A DNA stretch of 64,000 nt. Source: an uncultured Muribaculaceae bacterium (lineage in GTDB: Bacteria; Bacteroidota; Bacteroidia; Bacteroidales; Muribaculaceae). Both the position numbers and the translations under genes were made by a program. Below are positions 49,726 through 58,300 of the stretch, in pieces. The DNA lies in assembly GCA_910577355.1 (NCBI GenBank), contig CAJTMY010000010.1, positions 1 to 64,000 on the forward strand, written 5' to 3'. The notes under the pieces were generated by a model that was given only the letters and a program-made list of their open reading frames with translations, made no database searches and was not told the origin of the DNA. Numbering within the stretch: position 1 is the first letter of the stretch; every line of letters begins with the position of its first letter.

Positions 49726-50460
49726 TCAATCAGGAAGACGCCCGTTGCCGTGATATGAGTAGTAGCCTCCGTCGGTGATGATTATATGGTCGTTGACCCT
49801 TACATCAATCGCCTTCGCCCCAGTGCATATGCGGCGGGTGAGATTGTCGTCCTGAGGCGAAGGTACAAGGGTGCCGGAAGGATGATTATGAAACAGTATC
49901 ATCGACGTGGCATAATTCTCGATAGCATGCTTCAATATGATCTTAACGTCTACAGCCGTAAGGTTTATACCACCGCGAGATACACATATCTCGCGGAGTA
50001 CCTTGCCGGCCTGCGAAAGGAGCATGATCCAGAATTCTTCGTGCGGCAGGTTGCTGAAATGGTGCTTCATCACATTGACAGCTGACTCCGAACAGTTGAT
50101 AACAGGGTGGGAGAGAGAAGCGGCATCCGCCACCGACCGGCTCCCGAGTTCCAGCGCGGCGAGTATGGATATAGCCTTTGCCTCGCCGATACCTTTGTAC
50201 CTGTTCATGAAATCGCGGATCGACAGACGCGCAACTTTTGATATATGATTGCCGTTGTCGGCAAGAATCTCGTCGCTGAGCTGAAGTACGGATTTGCCAC
50301 GCAGGCCTGTACCGAATAGGATTGCAAGCAGTTCGGCGTTACTTAACGATTTTATACCTTGCCGCAAGGCTTTTTCGCGCGGACGTTGCTCTTCCGCCAT
50401 GTCACGGATCATATAATGACCGGCTGATGTATCGGGTGCTTTATAATATCTATCGGTCAT
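49726..50460 (-). CDS. radC: RadC family JAB-domain protein
   Basis: A 244-aa protein with an N-terminal helix-hairpin-helix region (residues about 30-95, including LSIRDFMNRYKGIGEAKAISILAALELG) and a C-terminal JAB/MPN metalloprotease-like domain with HNHPSG, then S-P-x-x-x-D. Despite the name, a DNA-repair role for RadC is not established; the JAMM motif suggests a hydrolase or nuclease. It is the last gene of DUF4250-helicase-nspC-GT2-radC and overlaps the GT2 stop by 4 nt. Confidence 0.93.
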   Translation of the reverse strand: MTDRYYKAPDTSAGHYMIRDMAEEQRPREKALRQGIKSLSNAELLAILFGTGLRGKSVLQLSDEILADNGNHISKVARLSIRDFMNRYKGIGEAKAISILAALELGSRSVADAASLSHPVINCSESAVNVMKHHFSNLPHEEFWIMLLSQAGKVLREICVSRGGINLTAVDVKIILKHAIENYATSMILFHNHPSGTLVPSPQDDNLTRRICTGAKAIDVRVNDHIIITDGGYYSYHGNGRLPD

Positions 50461-51461
50461 TTGCCTTTGCGCATTTCGATTTCTTCCTCGACATTACGCC
50501 CCCGGCGCAATATTATCTTGGTCGTAAAATCCTTGATGAAGCCGCATCCGTATCCGCCGAGCTGGATAACGGCCGCTGGAATCGACATGGCTGCTATCTT
50601 AAGCCGGTGTGTCGCGATCAGAGCTCCGATAAACACGGCTATGAAATATAGTCCGAGTGGCAGAAGAAACCACTGACTCACAAATATACCGAGCAATATG
50701 AGCGCCACTGTGCCTATGACGAAAGCTGCCGGCAGGAGATGCACTATCTTCAGTGAATCCGGGTAAAGCAGCTTGAGGGTCACTCTCGATTTGCCGAATA
50801 CATATACCTGTCTGAAAAATTTTCGGAAATCGACACGGCGTTTATGCCATACGGGATTCCGTATCAGACCGATCGAGAACCCTGCATTGCGAACCCGTGT
50901 GCTCATGTCTATATCCTCGGAAAACATCTCACGGAAGCCGCCCACTTTATCGTACACCTCCCGCGAGTAGCCCATGTTGAATGTGCGTGGCACGAATTTT
51001 TCAAGCCGGATTTTGCCGCCACGGATACCGCCTGTGGTCATGAACGATGTCATCGAATAGTTTATGGCCTTCTGTGTGTCCGAAAATGATTCGTGTGCGG
51101 CGTCCGGGCCTCCGAAACAGTCGACAGGCTTTTCATTAAGAGACTTTGCGAGCGCCGAAAAATAGTCCTGAGGAATCACGCAGTCGGAGTCAAAGAACAC
51201 GAAATAATCGCCTGATGCTCTTTCCATACCATAGTTGCGTGCTATCGAGCGCCCTTCGTTCTCTTTGAAATAATATTTGGCATCGAGTCCGGCCGCTTTT
51301 GCCGACTCATACTCTTTGCGGCAAGGCTCAGTGGAGCCATCCTCGATGAGTATCACCTCAAAATTTTTCACCGTCTGAACGAGCAGGCTGTCGAGCAGCT
51401 CCTTCACCTCACCGGGCCGGTTGTATACCGGCACTATGACCGAAAATCGCGGTGTATTCAT
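50457..51461 (-). CDS. Membrane-anchored family 2 glycosyltransferase
   Basis: A 334-aa GT-A fold transferase: VIVPVYNRPGEVKELLDSLLVQT at the N-terminus, EDGSTEP as the nucleotide-binding Asp site, and FFDSDCVIP as the DxD-type metal site, with a YSREVYDKVGGFREMFSEDIDMSTR acceptor segment. Two to three hydrophobic helices at the C-terminus (about 235-320) anchor it to the inner membrane. It probably builds a surface glycan or lipid-linked sugar. It overlaps nspC and radC by 4 nt on each side. The donor and acceptor are unknown. Confidence 0.9.
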   Translation of the reverse strand: MNTPRFSVIVPVYNRPGEVKELLDSLLVQTVKNFEVILIEDGSTEPCRKEYESAKAAGLDAKYYFKENEGRSIARNYGMERASGDYFVFFDSDCVIPQDYFSALAKSLNEKPVDCFGGPDAAHESFSDTQKAINYSMTSFMTTGGIRGGKIRLEKFVPRTFNMGYSREVYDKVGGFREMFSEDIDMSTRVRNAGFSIGLIRNPVWHKRRVDFRKFFRQVYVFGKSRVTLKLLYPDSLKIVHLLPAAFVIGTVALILLGIFVSQWFLLPLGLYFIAVFIGALIATHRLKIAAMSIPAAVIQLGGYGCGFIKDFTTKIILRRGRNVEEEIEMRKGK

Positions 51462-52624
51462 GACATTCTTGATTTATAATCCTCGTAATTATAATCGCGT
51501 AGCAATGTAACAGTCTCGTCTGACTTCTGCAACCATACAGACGGATGCTGTATGCCGTTGAACATGGTGGTCTTCACATTGGTATAATGATTCATGTCTT
51601 CGAATGTGATACGGTCGCCGGGCCTCAGAGGCTTCTCAAAGCTCCACTCGCCTTTGAAATCGCCGCTCAGGCATGAATTGCCACCGAAGCGGTAGGTCGG
51701 CATCCCATTGACAGGCTCTTGCCCGAGGCTTTCGGTAATGACCGGTTTATATGGCATCTCGAGTGTGTCGGGCATGTGGCACGCAAACGATGCATCAATA
51801 ATGGCAGTCTTTATACCGTCGTTTTCCATTATATCCACCACGCCCGATATCAGCACTCCGGTACGCCAGGTGAATGCGCTGCCGGGTTCGAGTATGACTT
51901 TCAGCCACGGATATCTTGTCCGGAATTCAGAGAGAATCTTCACCAGATGATCCACGTCGTAGCCTTCGCGTGTCATTAAATGGCCGCCGCCCATGTTGAC
52001 CCACTTCAGCTGCGGCAGGAATTTACCGAACTGTCTTTCAAAAGCTTCGAGCACGCGAGCGAGGTCGTAACTTGACGACTCGCACAGCGCATGAAAATGC
52101 AAGCCATCTATCCCTGCCGGCAACCGGTCGCCGAGAGCCGACGCATCCACACCGAAGCGTGAGCCGGGGAGAGCGGGGTTGTATATGTCGGCCTCTATTA
52201 CCGAGCATTTGGGATTTACCCGAAGTCCCGGCGACACATGATGATTGACAGGCATGGCATTGTGCATGGCGATGCGGCCTGCAAATTTTTCATATTGTGC
52301 CACTGAGTTGAAGGTGATATGCGAGCTGCTCTGAATATACTCTCCGATAGTGGCATCAGTGTATGCCGGACAGTAGCTGTGCACCTCGCCATGCAGGAAC
52401 TCATGCCCGAGACGCAATTCATTAAGCGAACTGGCTGTGGAGTTGCGGCAATACTCCCGTATTATATGGAAGGTGCGCCACAGGGCATTGGCCTTGAATG
52501 CCATGATTATATCAACGCCGGCGCGGCGTTTCACCGAGTCTATAAGTTCGAGATTACGCCGCAAGGCATCCTCACTGACCACATATGCCGGTGTCGGAAT
52601 TTTATCGATTGAAGGAAGCTGCAT
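51458..52624 (-). CDS. nspC: Carboxynorspermidine decarboxylase
   Basis: PLP enzyme of the alanine-racemase-fold decarboxylase family that makes norspermidine or, in gut Bacteroidales, spermidine from carboxyspermidine. The 388-aa protein has the PLP lysine at Lys44 in MAFKANALW, the family motif VNMGGGH for phosphate binding, EPGSAFTW, and the substrate loop around CLSGDFKG. The partner carboxyspermidine dehydrogenase is not in this window. It sits 1 nt after the helicase stop and overlaps the GT2 start by 4 nt. Confidence 0.94.
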   Translation of the reverse strand: MQLPSIDKIPTPAYVVSEDALRRNLELIDSVKRRAGVDIIMAFKANALWRTFHIIREYCRNSTASSLNELRLGHEFLHGEVHSYCPAYTDATIGEYIQSSSHITFNSVAQYEKFAGRIAMHNAMPVNHHVSPGLRVNPKCSVIEADIYNPALPGSRFGVDASALGDRLPAGIDGLHFHALCESSSYDLARVLEAFERQFGKFLPQLKWVNMGGGHLMTREGYDVDHLVKILSEFRTRYPWLKVILEPGSAFTWRTGVLISGVVDIMENDGIKTAIIDASFACHMPDTLEMPYKPVITESLGQEPVNGMPTYRFGGNSCLSGDFKGEWSFEKPLRPGDRITFEDMNHYTNVKTTMFNGIQHPSVWLQKSDETVTLLRDYNYEDYKSRMS

Positions 52625-52625
52625 A

Positions 52626-54929
52626 TCAGTCTATTATCTTGAATTTAGCGAATTTGAGAAGAAGTTTTCGCGTAGCGGCCTCGTTGTCGAACTGTACGGT
52701 GGCGGAGTCGCCAAGGTCGATGCTTTCGACAGTGAGGATTTTTCCACGCCCGAAACGAGGATGTACAATGAGCATGTCTGCGGCAAGTTCATCGCCGGTG
52801 TGCAATGAATAGTCAGCCTGAGAACCATCATGCCATGAAGCAGGTGTCGCAGTACGCGGCGGGGTAGGGCTTATGCGGCTTATCGACGGGGCATAAGAGG
52901 CCACCGGATTTCGGAACTGCTGCCGTGAAGGCATTGAAAACTGCAGGGCTTCGGCGCCGTACGAATATTTAAGGTATTGAGGATTGATGTCGCCTATAAA
53001 TCTCGACGGTCGGCACGAGGCTGTCTTTCCGTTGATAAATCGGTTGCCGGCGTAGCTCAGCATACAGAACTTTCTGGCACGGGTGATGGCGACATAAAAC
53101 AAACGACGTTCTTCCTCCACCTCATCGGGTGTGCCATTGCCCATTGATGACGGAAGAAGATCCTCCTCGACACCGACAACAAATATATTATTGAATTCAA
53201 GCCCCTTTGCGGCATGTATTGTCATCAATGTCACCGAATCGGCAAGTGCCGGATCTTCGGTATCTTGATCGGTCTGCAAAGAAACGGTGGCGAGGAAGTC
53301 GGCCATTGATGCCGCGCCATCTGCGTCCTGCTCACGCCTATCCTCCACAAAGTCGCGGGCACCGTTTATCAGCTCCTCAAGGTTCTGTACTTTCGATATA
53401 TTCTCGGGAGTGCGATCAGACAGGTATTGGGAGAGGAGGCCTGTACTTCGTATTATGTGTTGGGCGAGAGCCTCGGCATCTTCATCCTTGCGGGCGCAGA
53501 AGTCTTCGATTATGGAACTGAATTTATTCAGCTTGGCTCGCGTACCGCTATTGATATTGAGCAGGAACTGCTGCGAATCGGACAACACCCGCCACATGCT
53601 CACGCCATGCTCGATAGCGATGGCACTGATTTTTGCGACAGTGGTAGCACCGATGCCTCGAGCCGGCACATTTATTATACGTTTAAGGGCTTCGTCATCA
53701 TTTGGGTTGACAGCCATGCGGAAGTAAGCGATGGCATCCTTGACTTCCTTACGCTGATAAAATGCCAGACCTCCATAGATTTTGTAAAGTATATTGCGGC
53801 GCCGCAGGGCTTCTTCAAGCACTCGGCTCTGGGCATTGGTGCGATACAGTATGGCAAATTCACTTAACGGATCGCCGGTGCGCGCCCGTTGCACCACGAT
53901 ACGGCTTGCCACAAGGCCGGCCTCATCATAGTCGGAATGCCCTGCCTGCACTTCCACGCGGTCGCCGGCGTCGTTGAGGGAGAACACCTGTTTGCGTATC
54001 TGACGCTCGTTCTTGTCGATAAGGCTATTGGCGGCGTTGATTATATTCTGCGTGGAACGATAATTCTGTTCGAGCTTGAATGTCTTAAGACCGGGATATG
54101 AACGTTTCAGCTCAAGGATATTTCGTATGTTTGCTCCGCGGAACGAATAAATGCTCTGCGCGTCATCGCCCACCACGCATATATTGCCTATACCCTGTGT
54201 GAGCATGGTCATTATATAATTCTGAGCGAAATTTGTATCCTGATACTCGTCTACAAGCACGTATCTGAAGAATTCGCGATAATGTCTCAGTACCGGCTCG
54301 TTGTCGCGTAGCAGCACGGCGGTGTAGTAGAGCAGATCGTCAAAGTCCATCGCATCCGACACGCGGCAACGCTCCATATATCCCTTGTAGATCTCGTGCG
54401 TGCGGGGACGTCTGGCTCGCATATCACTCTCGATGAGATCTCTGTCGGAGGCATATGCTTCGGGCGATATCAGTGCATTTTTTGCCCAGGATATAGTATT
54501 CTGTATGGTAGAGACTTTATATATTTTCTCGTCGAGATCCATATCCTTGATGATCATCTTGACAAGCGAGCGCGAATCAGCGGTGTCGTATATCGTGTAA
54601 TTGCGGGTATAGTCGATAAGTTCTGCATTCTTGCGCAATATGCGCGAGAATATGCTGTGGAAGGTGCCCATCCACAACCGAGTGGCGTTGCTGAAACCGA
54701 CGAGCGCCTCGATGCGTTCGCGCATCTCGCGAGCCGCCTTGTTGGTAAAGGTAAGGGCAAGAATACGCCCCGGCTCATAACCTTTGGCAAGAAGATGCAC
54801 TATCTTGTAGGTGAGCACACGGGTTTTGCCCGATCCGGCACCGGCTATCACAAGTTGCGGGCCACCGGTGTATTCCACGGCTGCGAGCTGTTGTTCATTG
54901 AGCTGCGACAGATATCCGGTATCCATCAT
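52626..54929 (-). CDS. UvrD/PcrA-type superfamily 1 DNA helicase
   Basis: A 767-aa 3'-5' helicase. Motifs in order: Q-motif LNEQQLAAV, Walker A AGAGSGKT, motif Ia LTFTNKAAREM, Walker B VDEYQDTN, motif III VGDDAQSIYSFRGA, motif IV LEQNYRST, motif V TIHAAKGLEF and motif VI YVAITRARK. The C-terminal 70 residues include a tudor-like GDRV-type fold (LAADMLIVHPRFGRGKILTVE) that in PcrA contacts RNA polymerase, pointing to transcription-coupled repair or conflict resolution. It overlaps the DUF4250 gene by 4 nt. Confidence 0.94.
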   Translation of the reverse strand: MMDTGYLSQLNEQQLAAVEYTGGPQLVIAGAGSGKTRVLTYKIVHLLAKGYEPGRILALTFTNKAAREMRERIEALVGFSNATRLWMGTFHSIFSRILRKNAELIDYTRNYTIYDTADSRSLVKMIIKDMDLDEKIYKVSTIQNTISWAKNALISPEAYASDRDLIESDMRARRPRTHEIYKGYMERCRVSDAMDFDDLLYYTAVLLRDNEPVLRHYREFFRYVLVDEYQDTNFAQNYIMTMLTQGIGNICVVGDDAQSIYSFRGANIRNILELKRSYPGLKTFKLEQNYRSTQNIINAANSLIDKNERQIRKQVFSLNDAGDRVEVQAGHSDYDEAGLVASRIVVQRARTGDPLSEFAILYRTNAQSRVLEEALRRRNILYKIYGGLAFYQRKEVKDAIAYFRMAVNPNDDEALKRIINVPARGIGATTVAKISAIAIEHGVSMWRVLSDSQQFLLNINSGTRAKLNKFSSIIEDFCARKDEDAEALAQHIIRSTGLLSQYLSDRTPENISKVQNLEELINGARDFVEDRREQDADGAASMADFLATVSLQTDQDTEDPALADSVTLMTIHAAKGLEFNNIFVVGVEEDLLPSSMGNGTPDEVEEERRLFYVAITRARKFCMLSYAGNRFINGKTASCRPSRFIGDINPQYLKYSYGAEALQFSMPSRQQFRNPVASYAPSISRISPTPPRTATPASWHDGSQADYSLHTGDELAADMLIVHPRFGRGKILTVESIDLGDSATVQFDNEAATRKLLLKFAKFKIID

Positions 54930-55105
54930 GAAAAGCGGTTGTTAACCGGATCATAGTCAAATCCTGCGGCGTGCAGACGCGCACAAAGTTCTTCCTTGCT
55001 GATTCCAAGACTTCCGCAAAGGTCGTCGAGATCGCTGTATTGGTCGCGGAGTTTCATGTTCACAACGCTCATCAGCATATATGGGTCGTGTGGTAACTGT
55101 TCCAT
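54926..55105 (-). CDS. DUF4250 small protein
   Basis: A 59-aa cytoplasmic protein of the DUF4250 family: LPHDPYMLMSVVNMKLRDQYSDLDDLCGSLGISKEELCARL is the family core, with a helical DNA-binding-like second half and a DYDP-N tail. The function is unknown. The start at the ATG at 55105 is preferred because a consensus promoter (55130-55160) ends just upstream; a TTG at 55132 would lie inside the -7 box. It overlaps the helicase by 4 nt and heads a five-gene operon with repair and polyamine genes. Confidence 0.88.
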   Translation of the reverse strand: MEQLPHDPYMLMSVVNMKLRDQYSDLDDLCGSLGISKEELCARLHAAGFDYDPVNNRFS

Positions 55106-55129
55106 CTGTCGGATTTCATTATTGGAATA

Positions 55130-55160
55130 CAAAATTACTCAAATAATTCGCAACATCAAA
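55130..55160 (-). promoter_or_regulatory. Promoter for DUF4250-helicase-nspC-GT2-radC
   Basis: Minus-strand TTTG (55157-55160), 19-nt spacer, TAATTTTG (55130-55137): full consensus. It predicts a leader of about 20 nt. Confidence 0.82.
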
Positions 55161-55210
55161 CAACGCCGGACGCAAATTGTTATTAAAGTAGCAATTAATA
55201 AACTTATACT

Positions 55211-55687
55211 ATGAAAGAAATAGCTTTAACCGGCATGAACGGCCATGTTTTTGCCGATGTACTCTCCGAGTTTATGCATCGCGGACAGTCGGTGAATGCT
55301 TTCGTGAGCAATCCGGAACGAGTGATGATCGAAAACTCGGCGCTTACCTTATCGTTGCTTGATGTCGCCGACAAGGATACCCTCAAGGACGGTTTTGAAG
55401 GATATCACGATGTGGTCATGACATTTGAAGATGACCAGACCGACCATGATGCAAATGACTTCGTGCTAAAATATTATGTTGAGATGGTGAATGCCGCCCG
55501 TGAGGCGGGAATATCTCGTCTCATAGTGGTAGGCTCGCCCGAAGCCGAAGCATTTTTCATGGGCGATCTTAGCCGGCACACCGATATCGACTGGGTGTTC
55601 ATCTCTACAGAGGGTGATTATGCGCGCCGAGCAGCCGATGAGGTCATCAGCCCGCGTTTTCATCGCGAGAAATACGTGGAAGAATAA
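55211..55687 (+). CDS. Truncated NAD(P)-binding Rossmann (atypical SDR) protein
   Basis: A 158-aa protein resembling NmrA/atypical short-chain dehydrogenases, which normally exceed 200 residues. The N-terminal strand and loop EIALTGMNGHVF align with TGxxGxxG but the third Gly is replaced by Phe; RLIVVGSPEAE is the second Rossmann half. The usual catalytic YxxxK and the C-terminal substrate domain are absent. It is therefore a shortened member, perhaps a binding or sensor protein, rather than a clear oxidoreductase. The AAACTTATACTAT leader at its start recurs before the HTH gene at 7399. It ends at a perfect 58-bp palindrome. Confidence 0.7.
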   Translation: MKEIALTGMNGHVFADVLSEFMHRGQSVNAFVSNPERVMIENSALTLSLLDVADKDTLKDGFEGYHDVVMTFEDDQTDHDANDFVLKYYVEMVNAAREAGISRLIVVGSPEAEAFFMGDLSRHTDIDWVFISTEGDYARRAADEVISPRFHREKYVEE

Positions 55688-55696
55688 TAAACTTTG

Positions 55697-55754
55697 TAAT
55701 AAAAAATAGATCGTGGATTCGGACATGTCCGAATCCACGATCTATTTTTTATTA
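55697..55754. terminator. Perfect 58-bp palindromic bidirectional terminator
   Basis: The 29-nt left arm is the exact reverse complement of the right arm, centred between 55725 and 55726, with A-run and T-run flanks on the ends. It separates the Rossmann gene (+) and the response-regulator gene (-), whose stops are 10 nt away on each side. Confidence 0.93.
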
Positions 55755-55764
55755 AGTAATCTTT

Positions 55765-56472
55765 TCAGTTTTTCGCCTCTACGTCGGGAGCGATCAGCTT
55801 GTAGCCCTTGCCGTGGATGTTGATGATCTCGATTGACGGATCGTCTTTGAGATGCTTACGCAGCTTGGTGATGTACACGTCCATCGAGCGGGCATTGAAG
55901 TAATTGTCATCGATCCATATAGTCTTCAGCGCGTAGTTGCGTTCGAGTATCACATTCACGTGTGCGCAAAGCAGAGACAGAAGTTCGGATTCCTTGGTCG
56001 TGAGTTTGGTCACCTTATCATCTATCATCAGTACCTGTTTCTGGGTGTCGAAGGTGAATTTGCCGATCTTGTACATCGTTATCTCCTTGCCTTTCTTGCC
56101 TTTAACGCGGCGCAGAATGGCCTCGATGCGGAGTACGAGTTCCTCCATGGAGAAAGGCTTGGTGATATAGTCGTCGGCGCCGAGTTTGAATCCTTCGAGG
56201 ATATCGTCCTTCATGGATTTTGCCGTGAGGAATATGATGGGCACCTCGGCATTGAATGTGCGGATTTCCTGTGCGAGAGTGAAACCGTCTTTCTTGGGCA
56301 TCATCACGTCGAGGACGCAGATGTCGTATTTGCCTTTGAGGAAAGCCTTGTAGCCGGCTTCGCCATCGGAGAACAGGTCGGCGCTGAAGCCTTTGGCCTG
56401 GAGGTATTCGCGCAGAAGCATGCCGAGATTCTCATCATCTTCGCAGAGCAGGATTTTCATGCGTTCTTCCAT
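55765..56472 (-). CDS. rprY: OmpR/PhoB-family response regulator, RprY type
   Basis: A 235-aa regulator. The receiver domain (1-125) holds the acidic pocket EDD (11-13), phosphoacceptor Asp55 in LDVMMP, Thr in FLTAKS and Lys in ITKPF. The winged-helix DNA-binding domain follows (about 135-228; LTTKESELLSLLCAHVN, RSMDVYITKLRKHLKDDPSIEIINIHGKGYKL). It is paired with the kinase at 56478 and resembles Bacteroides RprY, which controls stress and envelope genes. The start could be at Met5 instead. Spacing to the kinase gene is 5 nt. Confidence 0.92.
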   Translation of the reverse strand: MEERMKILLCEDDENLGMLLREYLQAKGFSADLFSDGEAGYKAFLKGKYDICVLDVMMPKKDGFTLAQEIRTFNAEVPIIFLTAKSMKDDILEGFKLGADDYITKPFSMEELVLRIEAILRRVKGKKGKEITMYKIGKFTFDTQKQVLMIDDKVTKLTTKESELLSLLCAHVNVILERNYALKTIWIDDNYFNARSMDVYITKLRKHLKDDPSIEIINIHGKGYKLIAPDVEAKN

Positions 56473-56477
56473 AATTG

Positions 56478-58007
56478 TCAGTTTTTAGAGAGTGGGAGTA
56501 TTATTATGAATTTTGTTCCTATGTTTATTTCGCTTTCCACTGATATGGTACCGCCGAGTTCGGTGACCATCTTCTGCACGTAAGCGAGGCCGAGGCCGAA
56601 TCCCTTTACATCATGACGGTTGCCGGTGGAGACACGAAAAAATTTGTCGAATATTTTCTTGAGATCATCGCGGCGTATGCCGATTCCGTTGTCGGCTATG
56701 GTGATCTCGAGACGTTCGCCCGGCAAATCGCGCGACCCTACCACAAGGTGCAGCGGGCGTTCTTCCGAACGGTATTTTACAGCATTGTCGAGCAGGTTGA
56801 ATATCACATTGGTGAAGTGCATCTCATCTACCTCTACAAGCGCATTGAGGGCATCGAGGCTGGCATCAATGCGACCGCCGTATTTCTCGACCTTCAGCTT
56901 GAATGTGTTCACTATATTGTACACGACGAGGTTGGCGTCGATCTCTTCGATCTTGAGGGTGGTTTTCTGTCTGTCGAACATTGACATCTGAAGCACCTTC
57001 TCAACCTGGAAACGCAGACGCTTGGTCTCATCGTTCACCACCTGTGATATCTGCTGCAACATTGTAGGCGACTTGCGTACGTCGGGGTCGTTGAGCATCT
57101 GTGCTGCAAGCGAGATCGACGATATCGGTGTCTTGAACTCATGTGTCATGTTGTTGATGAAATCATTTTTCATTTCCGTGAGTTTTTTTTGTCGGAATGC
57201 CACGATAATTGTATAGATGAATATCACTAACAATATGAGCGTGAACGCAAACGCCGGAACCATAAAAGATATGGAACGGAAAATATAGTCGGATTTCGTC
57301 GGAAAATATACCTTGAGTTTATAGACTCTTGAGGCCGGATCGCGCGGAAACAGTGTCTGTGTGAACACGTCGTCGACATTCTCGCCGGGATTATATCCGG
57401 CCGAGCGGTATTGGATGATGCCGAGGCGATTGACTACCGCAAATTCAAACGGGACATCGATGCCGAGAGTGTCGAGCTGCTGTCTGAGATATGTACGGAC
57501 GAGCGACGAATCGGCACGCTCGGTTATAGTTCGTTCTGATGCGGTGGATATTATGTTCAGTATCACGTCATCAAGCACGCCGCGCTGATACAGGTAGTGG
57601 TCGCGATATACATCCTGCATGGTGCGGAAATGCTGTCCGACAAGCGATTCGCCGGTCTGTATCTTGGTGATGGCCGAAGCATCTCCTTTAAGTGTAAGAT
57701 CGGCCTCAAGGCCTGTAGGTGTGGTGAAAGAGATCTTAAGGCCCTCCTGCCGTGGCAGACTGCTGCCGAGCCGCTGAGCGTAGATCGATTGAGATTCAAC
57801 AACATTCACTTGATTTTCAAGGAAGTACCTTGTCTCGTCACGTTCGAGATGCTGAGCCACTGCTATAAGGCTTTGGCGTACGCCCTGCGAGAATTGTTCG
57901 TAGCGTATGCCTACGATATTCTTCATATAAAATATCTGTATACACAGCAGCCCGATGAATGCGAACGCCATCAGAACGGTCAGTATCCAGATTGTCTGTT
58001 TTTTCAT
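56478..58007 (-). CDS. rprX: Two-component sensor histidine kinase, RprX type
   Basis: A 509-aa membrane kinase with two transmembrane helices (about 7-28 and 247-270) and a periplasmic sensing region of about 220 residues between them. The H box is intact: His289 in NMTHEFKTPISS. The N box (NLLDNAVKYR), G1 (DNGIGI) and G2 (GFGLGLAYV) complete the catalytic domain. It transfers phosphate to the RprY-type regulator encoded 5 nt downstream. Promoter and a 127-nt leader are described separately. This kinase contrasts with the one at 43602, which lacks the histidine. Confidence 0.93.
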   Translation of the reverse strand: MKKQTIWILTVLMAFAFIGLLCIQIFYMKNIVGIRYEQFSQGVRQSLIAVAQHLERDETRYFLENQVNVVESQSIYAQRLGSSLPRQEGLKISFTTPTGLEADLTLKGDASAITKIQTGESLVGQHFRTMQDVYRDHYLYQRGVLDDVILNIISTASERTITERADSSLVRTYLRQQLDTLGIDVPFEFAVVNRLGIIQYRSAGYNPGENVDDVFTQTLFPRDPASRVYKLKVYFPTKSDYIFRSISFMVPAFAFTLILLVIFIYTIIVAFRQKKLTEMKNDFINNMTHEFKTPISSISLAAQMLNDPDVRKSPTMLQQISQVVNDETKRLRFQVEKVLQMSMFDRQKTTLKIEEIDANLVVYNIVNTFKLKVEKYGGRIDASLDALNALVEVDEMHFTNVIFNLLDNAVKYRSEERPLHLVVGSRDLPGERLEITIADNGIGIRRDDLKKIFDKFFRVSTGNRHDVKGFGLGLAYVQKMVTELGGTISVESEINIGTKFIIILPLSKN

Positions 58008-58138
58008 TTATAATCAGAAGCTTGAACGCTTGATTTTACGTTAATTAAACTTTAATAATATTAACACTCTAGTTCCGGCAAAGTTTACCGGTTTCATCGG
58101 AGAAGATAAGAGTCGCCGATTAATTTAACACTTGAGTG

Positions 58139-58170
58139 CAAATTTAACTAAAAAACTTCATGATTGCAAA
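58139..58170 (-). promoter_or_regulatory. Promoter for the rprXY pair
   Basis: Minus-strand TTTG (58167-58170), 20-nt spacer, TAAATTTG (58139-58146): full consensus. The start is about 127 nt before the kinase ATG, the longest predicted leader in the window. Confidence 0.75.
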
Positions 58171-58212
58171 TATTTGATATAAATAATTGCGCAAACATCC
58201 AAAACATACATA

Positions 58213-58238
58213 AAACAGGATTTGCAAACAGGATTTGC
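58213..58238. repeat. Tandem 13-bp direct repeat over a -33 box
   Basis: Two perfect adjoining copies of AAACAGGATTTGC (58213-58225 and 58226-58238). Each copy ends in TTTGC; the second supplies the -33 TTTG of the lytic transglycosylase promoter. It may be a regulator site or a duplication of the promoter element. Confidence 0.85.
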
Positions 58239-58265
58239 GCATGTCGTTTTTTTTGTGTAACTTTG
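58234..58265 (+). promoter_or_regulatory. Promoter for the lytic transglycosylase gene
   Basis: TTTG (58234-58237), 20-nt spacer, TAACTTTG (58258-58265): full consensus, about 35 nt before the ATG at 58301. Confidence 0.82.
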
Positions 58266-58300
58266 TTTATAAATAAACTAAATAGCGCACAATAAACAAT

